Below are positions 16,896 to 26,756 of a stretch of DNA of 47,814 bases, one piece after another. Where the stretch lies: positions 1 to 47,814 of the forward strand of contig CAZMRQ010000006.1 in NCBI GenBank assembly GCA_964568795.1, read 5' to 3'. The position numbers and the translations under genes are program-made. The first letter of the stretch is position 1. Every line of letters begins with the position of its first letter. The notes beneath the pieces are model-generated. The model saw nothing but the letters and a program-made list of their open reading frames with translations, was not told the origin of the DNA and ran no database searches. The stretch comes from CAZMRQ01 sp964568795 (lineage in GTDB: Bacteria; Pseudomonadota; Gammaproteobacteria; Comchoanobacterales; Comchoanobacteraceae).

Positions 16896-16977
16896 TCACT
16901 TGCATGTGTGAAGTGCATTGTCTTATTCCATCGATAGGATTGACGGGATGAATGAGTGCTCTGCCAATATTAAAAAC

Positions 16978-17670
16978 TTAGCTTACTAACTCAACAGTAT
17001 CATCTATTTTCAGGTACATGCTTGTCCCTTTATCCCAGCTCCCCATATTGTATCGGTGATAGGATCCATCAATAATTTGTGGCTGGTGGTTGTGGCCGTG
17101 GATGATGTGTTTGCATTTAAGCTTTTGAAGAAGCCTTTCTAGGACATTCTGACATATGTCCATTTGTTTTAAGGAAGTGATTTTCTTATGCTCTTTAGCT
17201 TTATTTAGGCAGTACTTTGCTAAAGTTTTACGCCAGCTAAGAGGCCACATTCTGAAGAAAGAAACCAAGGCTCTGTGTTCGCAAATCTTGATCCACCATT
17301 GATGGACTTTGTCATCTGTACAAAGCTTGTCGCCATGAGTTAGCACGTATTTTTTTTGACGTATCGTAATAACAGAGGGGTCTGGTAAAAACTTGGCGTG
17401 AATTATTTCTGCATCTTTTTTCCCTAAAAGTCTATCGTGGTTCCCTGCCATAAAGAAAATAAGGGTTTTCTGCGACATTCTGGCAAATACAGTTTTGACA
17501 TGCTTTGTTAGCTGCGGGTCTTGATCCCAGCCAATCCAGGCATCGAATATATCGCCTAATAAAAAAAGTGCATCCGGTTTCTGCTTATCAACAAGTGCAG
17601 CTAGGCTGTCTAGCTTGTGCGTTGTTTCAGAAGTGATATGCATATCAGAGGTAAATATGACTTTCTGCAA
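16978..17670 (-). CDS. lpxH: UDP-2,3-diacylglucosamine diphosphatase
   Basis: LpxH cuts UDP-2,3-diacylglucosamine to lipid X, the fourth step of lipid A synthesis, as a peripheral inner-membrane enzyme. It is a calcineurin-like metallophosphatase with all metal motifs: SDMH (Asp9, His11), GDIFDAW (Asp40), GNHD (76-79), THGD and HGHNHQP. The 230 residues match the family length. It is divergent from cysS (62 bases between starts) and convergent with the barrel gene. Confidence 0.93.
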   Translation of the reverse strand: MQKVIFTSDMHITSETTHKLDSLAALVDKQKPDALFLLGDIFDAWIGWDQDPQLTKHVKTVFARMSQKTLIFFMAGNHDRLLGKKDAEIIHAKFLPDPSVITIRQKKYVLTHGDKLCTDDKVHQWWIKICEHRALVSFFRMWPLSWRKTLAKYCLNKAKEHKKITSLKQMDICQNVLERLLQKLKCKHIIHGHNHQPQIIDGSYHRYNMGSWDKGTSMYLKIDDTVELVS

Positions 17671-17732
17671 GATATTGACTCATGGTTGTTTCTTTTCTAA
17701 GATAGATTCTAATGCATTACAAAGCAAGCTAT

Positions 17733-19076
17733 ATGTTGCCGCAATTTAAAATACATGACTCAATGACTGGCCGGCTCGTTCATGTTGATACGGTCAAGCC
17801 AGGATCGATCTCTCTTTATGTGTGTGGGACGACTGTTTACGATCATTGCCACATTGGTCATGGGCGTACGCGCATCGTGTTTGATGCTTGGGTGAGAATG
17901 GCTAGGGCGTGTGGGTATAAGGTGCATTATGTCACTAATATTACAGATGTAGATGACAAAATTATTGCCAAAGCCACGAAGACGAATCAAGCATCAGCTG
18001 CAGTCAGTGATTTTTATACGGCAAAAATGAATGAGATTGATCAGCAACTGAATTTATTACATCCGACTGATAAGCCGAAGGCAACTGACTATATTAATGC
18101 AATGAAGGAGATGATTGGCAAGTTAATCGATAAGGGTGCGGCGTATCTCAGTCATAGTGGTGATGTGTATTTTTCGGTCGAGTCATTTCCTGATTATGGC
18201 AGATTGTCGAAACAACAAATGACAGAGCTGTGGGCAGACAGTCGTCCTATTAATGCATCAAGCAAACGACACAAATCTGATTTTGTATTGTGGAAACGTG
18301 CTAAGCCTGAAGAGCCCTCTTGGTCATCTCCTTGGGGTCTTGGCAGGCCTGGTTGGCACATTGAATGCTCAGCCATGGCTACAAATATTTTAGGTGAGAC
18401 ATTTGATATTCACGGGGGTGGGATGGACCTTAAGTTTCCGCACCATGAAAATGAGATTGCTCAAGCAAAATCTGCCTGTTCTGGTGATTACGCGCGTGCT
18501 TGGATGCATGTGGGGCTTGTGATGATGGGGCAAGACAAAATGTCTAAATCATTGGGCAATACTTTATTGCTCAAGGATATCTTGGCCCATGTCCCAGGTG
18601 ATGCTTTGCGTTTTATGTATTTGCAAACGCATTACCGTAAGCCATTATTTTACACTGAAGAACATCTCCATATGTCCATGAGCTCTTGGCGCCGTTTGCA
18701 GAGGTTATTGAAAGATGTGCCAGTTAAGCCTATGGATATTTCTCCTTTTATTGAGGCATTGGTGGATGATTTCAATACCCCGTTGGCATTAGCGGAATTG
18801 TTTGAATGGCGTCGTCAGTCTGAAAAACTCACTGGTTCAGAGCGCTTGGTTGTTTTGCAAAAGATGAAGTATGCTGCGTCCCTGTTAGGCCTATTTCAAG
18901 ATGAGCAGGTCAAATCTGAGCCAGATGTTAGCCGAATTGAGCAACTCATTGCTCAGAGGTCAGATGCGCGTTTGTCCGGCAATTATGCAAAGGCAGATGC
19001 TATTCGTGATCAGCTTCTCAGAGAAGGAATTCAGCTTGATGATAATGCGCAAGGGACACAATGGCATCAAGTTTGA
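17733..19076 (+). CDS. cysS: cysteinyl-tRNA synthetase
   Basis: This class I synthetase charges tRNA-Cys. The HIGH motif (CHIGHGR), the zinc-binding cysteine in YVCGTTVYD, the GGGMDLKFPHHENEIAQ segment and KMSKS (DKMSKSLGN) are intact. I prefer ATG 17733 because MLPQFKIHDS aligns with the usual N-terminus (447 residues); an in-frame ATG at 17712 adds seven residues. Neither has a clear ribosome site. Its stop overlaps that of convergent folD by 10 bases. Confidence 0.95.
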   Translation: MLPQFKIHDSMTGRLVHVDTVKPGSISLYVCGTTVYDHCHIGHGRTRIVFDAWVRMARACGYKVHYVTNITDVDDKIIAKATKTNQASAAVSDFYTAKMNEIDQQLNLLHPTDKPKATDYINAMKEMIGKLIDKGAAYLSHSGDVYFSVESFPDYGRLSKQQMTELWADSRPINASSKRHKSDFVLWKRAKPEEPSWSSPWGLGRPGWHIECSAMATNILGETFDIHGGGMDLKFPHHENEIAQAKSACSGDYARAWMHVGLVMMGQDKMSKSLGNTLLLKDILAHVPGDALRFMYLQTHYRKPLFYTEEHLHMSMSSWRRLQRLLKDVPVKPMDISPFIEALVDDFNTPLALAELFEWRRQSEKLTGSERLVVLQKMKYAASLLGLFQDEQVKSEPDVSRIEQLIAQRSDARLSGNYAKADAIRDQLLREGIQLDDNAQGTQWHQV

Positions 19077-19903
19077 TTTTGGCGATAAGCTGAGAGTGTG
19101 TTATGCATGAGCATGCAAATTGTCATAGGCCCAATTCCACCTGGGACAGGAGTGTAGGGTGCTGTTCTTGCTGACAGTGCTGTTTTATCAAGGTCGCCGC
19201 AAAGGCCCTGTTCTGTTCGGTGGATGCCAACGTCAACGATAACTGTGTGATCACTCAGCCATTCGGTATTGACGATTCCGCGTCTTCCTGTGGCGCTGAT
19301 TAAAATGTCTGCTTCATGAACGATTTTCTGGAGTTTTTTTGTTTTGCTGTGGCAAAGAGTGACGGTAGCATTTTGCTGAGAGAGCAAAAGTGCCAGGGGT
19401 GTGCCCACAATTTGTGAGCGTCCGAGAACAACAGCTCCTGCGCCAGAGAGCGGTATTTCGTAGTACTTTAATAGTTCAATAATGCCAAGAGGGGTGCAGC
19501 AAATATGTCCGTCACACTGTCCTTTGGCTAGTTTGCCAAGGTTTGTGGTAGTCAAACCATCAACGTCTTTGTTAGGCTTAATCAGATCAGTCAGTGTTTG
19601 TGCGTCTAGATGTGAAGGCAGCGGCAGTTGCAAAAGAATGCCGTCGACCGCATCATCACGATTTAGCTTTGCGATATGTTTGGCGACTTCTTGTTGGGAG
19701 GATTGAGTTGGCAATACAATGGCAGTGGTGCGCATGCCAAGCTCTATGGCTTTTTTTTCTTTGAGGCGAACATAGACGCATGAGGCAGGGTCATCACCTG
19801 CCCTTATAAAGGTGATGTGTGGAGGGCGTCCAGTGAGTTTCGCGCAGTCTTTTTTCAGCTGTGCATAATGGTGCTCTGCACATAAACGGCCATCGAGTAT
19901 CAT
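19067..19903 (-). CDS. folD: bifunctional methylenetetrahydrofolate dehydrogenase/cyclohydrolase
   Basis: FolD converts 5,10-methylene-THF to 10-formyl-THF in the cytoplasm. The 278 residues show the signatures YVRLKEKKAIELGM (catalytic Tyr/Lys), ILLQLPLPSHL, DVDGL, GAGAVVLGRSQIVGTPLALLL (NADP site) and TPVPGGIGPMT. It is convergent with cysS and followed upstream by the long gap before icmV. Confidence 0.95.
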   Translation of the reverse strand: MILDGRLCAEHHYAQLKKDCAKLTGRPPHITFIRAGDDPASCVYVRLKEKKAIELGMRTTAIVLPTQSSQQEVAKHIAKLNRDDAVDGILLQLPLPSHLDAQTLTDLIKPNKDVDGLTTTNLGKLAKGQCDGHICCTPLGIIELLKYYEIPLSGAGAVVLGRSQIVGTPLALLLSQQNATVTLCHSKTKKLQKIVHEADILISATGRRGIVNTEWLSDHTVIVDVGIHRTEQGLCGDLDKTALSARTAPYTPVPGGIGPMTICMLMHNTLSAYRQNQT

Positions 19904-20135
19904 ATACCATTCCTTTGATTCGATTCATATTAACATATCAGGTGTGATAATTGAAGAGTGTGAAAAGGGTTGTGCTGCTTGAGTATATTGATTGAACCAG
20001 GTGATGGCTCAGTTATGGTGGCGTATTCTGCAACTGATTCTTGGGATCTGCCCTCTCATTCCATGGGCGCTTGTCTGTTGCTGATAAGATGTGAGATCAA
20101 GATGCGGTGTCTCTGATGGCAAAGGTTGTCTGTGG

Positions 20136-20273
20136 ATGGGTATTCTGACTTTACTATTAATGATTGGCATTTTAGTTTCTTTGCTTCACTTTGTGTTGCC
20201 GGTATTTTTATCAATTTTTCTGGTTTGTAAATTCCAAATAATGAAGGAAGGCATAAAAAAGGGTTGTTTATAA
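20136..20273 (+). CDS. possible 45-residue small membrane protein
   Basis: From ATG 20136 (AAAGG about 10 bases upstream) the frame encodes a strongly hydrophobic segment of about 25 residues followed by a positively charged tail (KEGIKKG). The same frame opens at 20091. It could be a genuine single-pass peptide or chance; there is no family match by eye. Confidence 0.3.
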   Translation: MGILTLLLMIGILVSLLHFVLPVFLSIFLVCKFQIMKEGIKKGCL

Positions 20274-20616
20274 TGGCTTTAGATTTAAACCATAGTCATA
20301 GGCAAGGTATCAATGATACGTCTGGGATAGCTGGCAACAGATTTCCAAGCAAGCACTGATAGCATGGTTTCCGTAGATGTTGTAGGGATATCAAAGTCGA
20401 TTGATGGGCGGTTTTTATGCCCTAGACAGGGAGGGGTCGAGTCTTCACAGTATTCATATGAAAAGCTGATGTTTTTCCCGAGGTATGGTCGGTCTTTTAG
20501 ACTCTTCCTATCCAGCCAATTGACATAAGTGGTCGCTTTTGTGATCAGTTGTGCTAATATGGGCCCTTTCTTTTTTTGTGTGAGGATGAGCGAGTGACGA
20601 AAATTGACAGATTATC

Positions 20617-20645
20617 TTGATATTCGCTTGCACTAGGGTTAACAT
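20617..20645 (+). promoter_or_regulatory. possible promoter of icmV-dotA
   Basis: TTGATA (20617-20622) and TAACAT (20640-20645) are spaced by 17 bases, ending 24 bases before the icmV ATG. The match is moderate but the position is right. Confidence 0.4.
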
Positions 20646-20669
20646 AAAATAACAGTTTTGTATGTGTTT

Positions 20670-21119
20670 ATGGCCAAAAAGAAAGGTTTCAAGTTTTTTA
20701 CTCGTTCGATTTTTAATGTGCCTCGCTGGATTGGGTGGGAATCTTTGAGAAATAATGCCTCGAGCATTGGTCAAATGTACCGTTCATTATTTAAGATGCC
20801 TATGGAGCCGGGCATTAGTGAATCGTTTGAGGAAGCAGTTGTTCGTCTTAATTTGAGTGAAAAAGACATTCTCGCAGCTGAGAAGGCCTACCAATACAAG
20901 GCACGCTTTTATCTTGTTCTTATCCTCATTGCTCTGGGGTATCATGTCTATTTAATTAAACAGGCCTACTGGTCTGCATCGTTTGTCATGATTTCATTTG
21001 ACCTTATGTTGTTGTCTTTTTATTTTCGCGAATCGTTTTGGTTGACCCAAATACGTCAGCGTCGACTTGGTTTGTCATTTAAGGAATGGTTGTGCATCAA
21101 CTTTCTCGGAAAATCATAA
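20670..21119 (+). CDS. icmV: Dot/Icm T4BSS protein IcmV
   Basis: IcmV is a small inner-membrane component of the Dot/Icm system encoded next to dotA in Legionella and Coxiella. The 149-residue product has the right size (L. pneumophila about 151), a basic N-terminus (MAKKKGFKFF), an amphipathic stretch with SFEEAVVRLNLSEKDI, two adjacent membrane helices (YLVLILIALGYHVYLI and FVMISFDLMLLSFYF) and a C-terminal FWLTQIRQRRLG, all family-like. I start at ATG 20670; the frame extends to a TTG at 20658. It overlaps the first dotA gene by 28-34 bases. Confidence 0.85.
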   Translation: MAKKKGFKFFTRSIFNVPRWIGWESLRNNASSIGQMYRSLFKMPMEPGISESFEEAVVRLNLSEKDILAAEKAYQYKARFYLVLILIALGYHVYLIKQAYWSASFVMISFDLMLLSFYFRESFWLTQIRQRRLGLSFKEWLCINFLGKS

Positions 21120-24049
21120 AGTTTTCATCGGTTTTTTTATGTTTTTTTGTCTCTATAGGGGTGATGGCTGCTATTGGTGAGGATTCTGCGTGTTCTGGCA
21201 TGAGCATGTTTAACAAAATGGTGTCAGGATGCAGTGATGGTGCTATATTTTCACCAGGTAGATCAGATTTATCATTAGAGTATCTTAGACTAATATTTGG
21301 CTCAGTCAGCACAGCTTTGCATGGTGCGAGCAATCAGCTTGTGGGCGAGATGTTTCGTATCTTTAATTTAGGTATTTTAATCGTCACGGGTTCATTGATT
21401 TCTTATACTGTGTTCTCTTCTGTTATGGGGGCAGCCCAAGATGGTAGTGGCATGGGCGGAAAAGTGAGTCCATGGGTATTGATTCGTATAGTTTCCGGTA
21501 CTTCCCTGCTTATCCCTACTTTTAATGGCTATTCAGGCATTCAGGTTATGGTTATGTATGCGGTTGTTCAGGGTGTTGGCTTTGCTAATTCTGCATGGAG
21601 CACAGCGTTATCCTACATGGAGAGTACGGGTCAGTCGTTGGAAGTCACTCAGATAAGTGGCACATATAGCAATGCTAAAGCAACACTGCCACTTATTGAG
21701 CAGATGACACAGTCAGCTGTTTGTTTAGAAGCATTTAAGCATGCATGTGTCACAAGTGTAAATCCGCCGTCGGGTTGTCCATTGGCAGGGGAGAGCATAT
21801 ATAAACAACAGCAAGCATTTATACTGGTTCCTGATTACAGCAATCATCTGCTAAGTTTTGGCAATGCGACTGTAGCAGAAACGTGTGGTAGTTATGATTT
21901 GAAAAAGTCATTAACAAAAGCTGATAGCAAGGCTATTGGTTTTGCAGGCATAGCATCTGCAGCCAATGTACTTGTCTCTGAAGCGCAATCTATGGTTCGG
22001 CAGGCCGCGACGCGTTATCAATTGCATGGCAATAAAGCAGACATTGATAAATCACTCCAATGCATTTCCTCTCCAGCAGGAAAAACTTGCCCTTTTTCTA
22101 TGAGCATGGTTTCTGCAGCCAATAGTCTGACTGGAACGATGAATCTTATCCGTATGGAAGAAAAACAAGCTTCCAATCCAAGCAGTAAATACAGTTGGAT
22201 CCCTCACGCTAAATCACGTGGGTGGATTACGGCAGGGATGCATTACAGGGATTTACTAAGTCAAGGGCATACCTGCAAGGTTTTTGAAACTTGGGACAGT
22301 GCTTCTAATAAATGCATAGCAGATAGTGGGTCATCCTTTACCAACTATGCCACTCAACACACCCCCCCAGTACCGTCTTTGCCAGGTAATGATAGGGATG
22401 TGGATATTAATCCATACCCCTACATATACGATCAATTCGTTGGTACATACTTAGATAAAAATAAGAAAAATGCTATGACTATTTTGACTGCATTAACAGG
22501 AGCAAGCGATGTTTATAGTGCACACAGTAATGACTTAAAGCAGTACTATGCGACGGCAAGTCTGGTTTCACAGCAGTTATCTATGATGACTAATCAAGCA
22601 AACTTTAAAGATTCATTGTTTTCAGGTGTTGCATCAGGTTTTGCGCAAATGAGTACAAGTGCGATGCTGCAACCATTATACAACCTTATGGCTCTGATCA
22701 CAGGTATGACAGAGCAGATCATGGGGATTAGGTTTGTGAACAGCACAAACCAAAAATATGGAGTTGATCCGTCTAATTTAAAAGCGGCAATGCGAACTTC
22801 GACCTCAGCAACATCGTTTTCTCTTTCAGGCGCTGCGGCCGGTGGGACGGAAGCAGCAGAGGATTATAATAACCAGGCTGTGGTTGATGCAAGCGCGATT
22901 GCAGGTGCTTACAAAGTGACGACAGATACTGCTGGCGGATGCGCTGCAGCTGCAGCATGTGCCGTAGAGTCTAGTTATTGTAAATATTTGGCGCCTACTC
23001 TCGATGGATGCCTCCTTAATTATGGTTTATTAGGAGGTATCTTTATTGATAAGCAAGGTGGCAACTATGATCCTATTATTGGTGTGAGCACTGCTGGACA
23101 GTTCCTTATGGCTTACGCAGTGGGGTACTGGTATCAGACAACCAAAGAGTTATATGATAATATAATTGGTGCTACTGAGGTCCTTTTTGGAACTAGTATT
23201 CCAGTTCAAATAGGCTTCTCAGGCGCAGCTGCTGCTCTTTATGGCGAGGCCCCATTTGCTTCTGGTGCGCTTTCAGCGGCGGGTGAACTCATATTGAGCC
23301 TTATGAGAATGTTCTATGAGATAGCCAAGATTGGCATGGAAATGTATGTTCCTTTAGGTGCGGCATTGGCAGGCGTTGTATTTAGTTTAGGTGTTGTTAT
23401 GGGTGTTTATATCCCTTTTCTACCATTTTTGTTGTATTTGTTTGGTGTGATTGGCTGGGTGATGGCTGTGATTGAAGCTATGGTCGCAGCACCCTTGGTC
23501 GCTCTTGGAGTGACACATCCAGAAGGCCATGATCTATTGGGTAAGGCTGAGCAGTCGCTTATGTTGCTCCTTGGGGTGTTTGTGAGACCAATTACTATGA
23601 TTTTAGGTTTGTTCTTCAGTATTCAGCTCGCTTCGATTGCAGTGAAGTTATTTAATCATGGTTTCTTGTATGTTGCGACTAGTTTTATGTCTGGGTTTAT
23701 GGAAACTCAAGTAGGGGGCTATGGAATAGTTATTAGAAGTGTTGGATTTATTGGCTTGGTGATGGTCTATGCTTATGTGCTCATGACGATTCTTGAGCAA
23801 GCCTACTCATTGATTTATCAAATACCTGATAAGATTTTACGTTGGATTGGTGGCCCGCAAGAGTCTGCTGGTTCTGTCAAACAAATGGTTGATCAAATTA
23901 AAGGTCAGATATCATCGATGGGTGACAGCGCTGGCCGTGCAGGAAGTGGGGTTACTAAAGCTCCTCAGGTCCAAGGCACTACAGCATCAGGCATAGGCAA
24001 AGGAGATGACAAGAAACCATCAGGTGGAGCAAGTGGTGGAGGCGAGTAG
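21092..24049 (+). CDS. dotA: DotA family protein, first of three
   Basis: DotA is a polytopic inner-membrane protein of the Dot/Icm system with a large periplasmic loop; in Legionella it is also released to the medium. The product (about 985 residues; L. pneumophila 1048) has a signal peptide, then the family opening DLSLEYLRLIFGSV and MFRIFNLGILIVTGSLISY, a long polar periplasmic domain with paired cysteines, and a helical C-terminal membrane region with GWVMAVIEAMVAAPL followed by GVTHPEGHD and VFVRP. I prefer GTG 21092 (AAGGA six bases upstream) over ATG 21086, which touches that site. It ends in a short Gly/Ser-rich tail and overlaps the second copy. Confidence 0.93.
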   Translation: MHQLSRKIIKFSSVFLCFFVSIGVMAAIGEDSACSGMSMFNKMVSGCSDGAIFSPGRSDLSLEYLRLIFGSVSTALHGASNQLVGEMFRIFNLGILIVTGSLISYTVFSSVMGAAQDGSGMGGKVSPWVLIRIVSGTSLLIPTFNGYSGIQVMVMYAVVQGVGFANSAWSTALSYMESTGQSLEVTQISGTYSNAKATLPLIEQMTQSAVCLEAFKHACVTSVNPPSGCPLAGESIYKQQQAFILVPDYSNHLLSFGNATVAETCGSYDLKKSLTKADSKAIGFAGIASAANVLVSEAQSMVRQAATRYQLHGNKADIDKSLQCISSPAGKTCPFSMSMVSAANSLTGTMNLIRMEEKQASNPSSKYSWIPHAKSRGWITAGMHYRDLLSQGHTCKVFETWDSASNKCIADSGSSFTNYATQHTPPVPSLPGNDRDVDINPYPYIYDQFVGTYLDKNKKNAMTILTALTGASDVYSAHSNDLKQYYATASLVSQQLSMMTNQANFKDSLFSGVASGFAQMSTSAMLQPLYNLMALITGMTEQIMGIRFVNSTNQKYGVDPSNLKAAMRTSTSATSFSLSGAAAGGTEAAEDYNNQAVVDASAIAGAYKVTTDTAGGCAAAAACAVESSYCKYLAPTLDGCLLNYGLLGGIFIDKQGGNYDPIIGVSTAGQFLMAYAVGYWYQTTKELYDNIIGATEVLFGTSIPVQIGFSGAAAALYGEAPFASGALSAAGELILSLMRMFYEIAKIGMEMYVPLGAALAGVVFSLGVVMGVYIPFLPFLLYLFGVIGWVMAVIEAMVAAPLVALGVTHPEGHDLLGKAEQSLMLLLGVFVRPITMILGLFFSIQLASIAVKLFNHGFLYVATSFMSGFMETQVGGYGIVIRSVGFIGLVMVYAYVLMTILEQAYSLIYQIPDKILRWIGGPQESAGSVKQMVDQIKGQISSMGDSAGRAGSGVTKAPQVQGTTASGIGKGDDKKPSGGASGGGE

Positions 24050-26756
24050 AGGCGTACTGAAAAAAGCCTTCTTGTTCATATTATTTGTTACTCTCTCTGT
24101 GCAGGTATCTGCTTTGACGAATAGTGACGATAGCTTGATGCAGTCATTATTTAAAAGCCTTGGCTTTGCTCCTGATGCTTCTAATTATGATTTGTCCTTG
24201 GATTACTTATCCCAGATGTTTGGCACTGTTGGTTCAGCACTCGTTGGGCGTGACAATGTATTCATTAGTTCGATGTTTCGATTATTTAATATTGGTGTTT
24301 TAAGTATTGCAGGGACAATGATCGGTTATGCCACAGCCATGAGTGTTGTTCATACGTCTGGTCAAGGGGTGTTTTTAGGCAAGAAAATGGGGAAAAATTT
24401 TGCCTATATTGTGACAAGGCAGGTTGCTGCAGTCACTATGCTTTTGCCTCAGTTCAATGGTTATTCAGCCTTGCAAGTTGCTATCATGATGATTGTTGTC
24501 AAGGGCGTTCACTTAGCCAATTACATTTGGTATTATGTGAGTGCGTATACGATGCAAAATGGAAGCATCGTCGAATCCGTTATTTCAGAGGCTGCATATG
24601 ATCAGACTCTCAATAAGATATTTAAGAAATCGGATGTAGTAAAAGAATCTCTGTCTGATATAGAAAACGAAGTACTTGGGGCGTTAAAAGCCTTATTATG
24701 GAGTACCGCAAAGATTAAAGCATCAACAGTCGATCAATCGAATAGTCTCAAAATAGTATGGTCAAGTACACGAGTTGATGTAGAAAAGGCTTATAATATG
24801 TCTTTTTGCTCACTGAAAAAAAAGTTTCAATATCCTGATGTGACGACTGCATATACCATGACATCTGGTACTGATACAACCGTGTTTGATTATGGGAAGG
24901 ATTGTGGTAAAATTACTGTGTCAAGGGCGTCAACGAGTGGCACTGACCAATTCATTTATTCGTCTATGCTGAATGCTGTGAGTTTGATGTTAGGAGAGGT
25001 TCAGCAAGTAGCCAATACCAATGTCGATTACTATATTAGGCATTGTTCATTCGATAGTCCTCCCACAGACACGTCCGGATGCTACCCAGATAAATCTAAA
25101 ACAGCTGAGGCACTTAAAAAAATTATAACAAGGATGACGTCACAGATAATCAATATTGCCAAGACTTCGAGCACAGTGACTTATATGAATAAGTCAGAAA
25201 ACTCTGCCCCTATTTCTAAGTTGTACGGGGAGGGGTGGGCAACAGCTGTCTCCTCGTATCTTGAGCAGAGTAGTCAGGCCATTACGCGTATGCAACAAAA
25301 TAGATCTAAAGATAATTTGAATCAATTTCCTTCAACAAATCAGATTGCGGCCGTCAATTCTGTGCTAGCTATAGACCCTGGCTCGTCTGATGGTCAAGAT
25401 ATGGACACGAGTGTTCAATTCGTCAATGAGCAAGAAAGCACTGCTGATTTTAGTTTTTCAGGCAAGGGAGATGAACTCAAAGGACATATACAAGCATATG
25501 CACAGAACTTAGTGATGGGCAACAAATCTATTAACATTGCAATGAAGGGCCAATCTTTTGAACAACTGTCAACACAGAGCGCTATGAACCAAGAAATCTT
25601 TTCGACAACTGTTCCTATGTTTGAGGATTTGAGCGCAGCATATGTCCAAAATAGTTTATTCGAATGGAAAAACACGTTTATTGATGATTTAAGCTACCTA
25701 ACCTATTACCCCATTGCAGCGATGACACGATTTTCGCAAAATCTAGCTTATTATTCTGGGATGTTTATGATTCTTGCTAGCAAAGCCAGTGTTGAAAGCA
25801 CTTATGGAACAGCTATGAAGTATTGGGGTTTGACAGCAGGTCTTGGCGCAACAGGGATGCTGGTTGAAGGAATTACGGCAATGATGCAAAACTGGTCTCG
25901 TACAGAGCAGAATGCGTGTTGGTTTGGCCCTACGATGTTTGGAACAATGTGTATTGAAATTATTATTCCTATCAATACCATTATAGGTATTATCATGAAT
26001 ATCATCTTTACCATTATGAGAGTGGTGACTGTTGTTCTTTTTCCAGTATTGATTAGTACATTTCAGTTTTTGTTAGAAAAAGCCATGGCTGTCCGTTTTA
26101 AGTACATTTCACTGTTTTTTGCAGTGGGGGGGCCACTGATGGCGTTAGGCAATTTTATTTCCATGTATATCCCAAGCTTGCCTGTGATCATTTTCACTTT
26201 GGCTGTGATGGGTTGGTTAATTGCAGTGATTGAAGCGATGATAGGGGCTCCATTAATCTTGCTTGGGATGACTTCACCGCAAGGGCATGATGTATTTGGT
26301 TCTTCCACTCAAACATTGATGTTGCTTTTTGCTGTGTTCATCAGGCCAGCTACATTAGTCATATCTTTTGTTCTTGGGATTATTTCTCTGTCTGTGATGT
26401 CATTGATGACATCCATTATGCTTATCCCTATTACCAATACTATTATCACTGATATGATTACACTCAAGCTAGACGGTCTGCCCACAGCTGTGATTATCAT
26501 GATGATCTTGCTATTGTATTTGTATATTTTTATGAAGATGATAGAAATGACCTTGAGCATGATTTTTAGAGTGCCATATATGGTGTTGCGTTGGATTGGT
26601 GTGCCATTGACTGGCATTAGTGAAGAGTCAGCACTGCAGAGTGTTAGTGCCAGCCTAGAGAAGGGAGCCTCTGGCATTAGTGGTGGACTAGAAGGGCTAG
26701 AAGGATCTTCTCATGGGCGAGCGGGTTCAGTTAAAGGGGGGGAATTCCAGAAATAA
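24036..26756 (+). CDS. dotA: DotA family protein, second of three
   Basis: The second paralogue (about 906 residues) keeps the same plan: signal peptide FLFILFVTLSVQVSA, family opening DLSLDYLSQMFGTV and MFRLFNIGVLSIAGTMIGY, a periplasmic domain unrelated at first sight to that of the first copy, and a conserved C-terminal membrane part GWLIAVIEAMIGAPL, GMTSPQGHD and VFIRP. The start is uncertain: ATG 24006 has GGAG directly against it, whereas GTG 24036 (or 24033) has GGAG at a proper distance and gives a clean signal peptide. It overlaps the first dotA by about 14 bases and abuts the third (TAATG). Confidence 0.9.
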   Translation: MEASRGVLKKAFLFILFVTLSVQVSALTNSDDSLMQSLFKSLGFAPDASNYDLSLDYLSQMFGTVGSALVGRDNVFISSMFRLFNIGVLSIAGTMIGYATAMSVVHTSGQGVFLGKKMGKNFAYIVTRQVAAVTMLLPQFNGYSALQVAIMMIVVKGVHLANYIWYYVSAYTMQNGSIVESVISEAAYDQTLNKIFKKSDVVKESLSDIENEVLGALKALLWSTAKIKASTVDQSNSLKIVWSSTRVDVEKAYNMSFCSLKKKFQYPDVTTAYTMTSGTDTTVFDYGKDCGKITVSRASTSGTDQFIYSSMLNAVSLMLGEVQQVANTNVDYYIRHCSFDSPPTDTSGCYPDKSKTAEALKKIITRMTSQIINIAKTSSTVTYMNKSENSAPISKLYGEGWATAVSSYLEQSSQAITRMQQNRSKDNLNQFPSTNQIAAVNSVLAIDPGSSDGQDMDTSVQFVNEQESTADFSFSGKGDELKGHIQAYAQNLVMGNKSINIAMKGQSFEQLSTQSAMNQEIFSTTVPMFEDLSAAYVQNSLFEWKNTFIDDLSYLTYYPIAAMTRFSQNLAYYSGMFMILASKASVESTYGTAMKYWGLTAGLGATGMLVEGITAMMQNWSRTEQNACWFGPTMFGTMCIEIIIPINTIIGIIMNIIFTIMRVVTVVLFPVLISTFQFLLEKAMAVRFKYISLFFAVGGPLMALGNFISMYIPSLPVIIFTLAVMGWLIAVIEAMIGAPLILLGMTSPQGHDVFGSSTQTLMLLFAVFIRPATLVISFVLGIISLSVMSLMTSIMLIPITNTIITDMITLKLDGLPTAVIIMMILLLYLYIFMKMIEMTLSMIFRVPYMVLRWIGVPLTGISEESALQSVSASLEKGASGISGGLEGLEGSSHGRAGSVKGGEFQK

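Larger units (their letters stand above)
19904..20669. other. 766-base region between folD and icmV with only short ORFs
   Basis: No convincing full gene is present. Three short plus-strand frames occur: 20004-20084 (26 hydrophobic residues), 20091/20136-20273 (membrane-like) and 20364 onward (about 54 codons, no family). icmW and icmX, which adjoin icmV in Legionella, are not here. The 3' end carries a promoter-like pair before icmV. The gap may be a decayed gene or a regulatory leader. Confidence 0.5.

Noticed and set aside
26309..26677. Minus-strand 122-residue hydrophobic frame
   Set aside because: It is antisense to the membrane helices of the second DotA; complement of hydrophobic codons often stays open.
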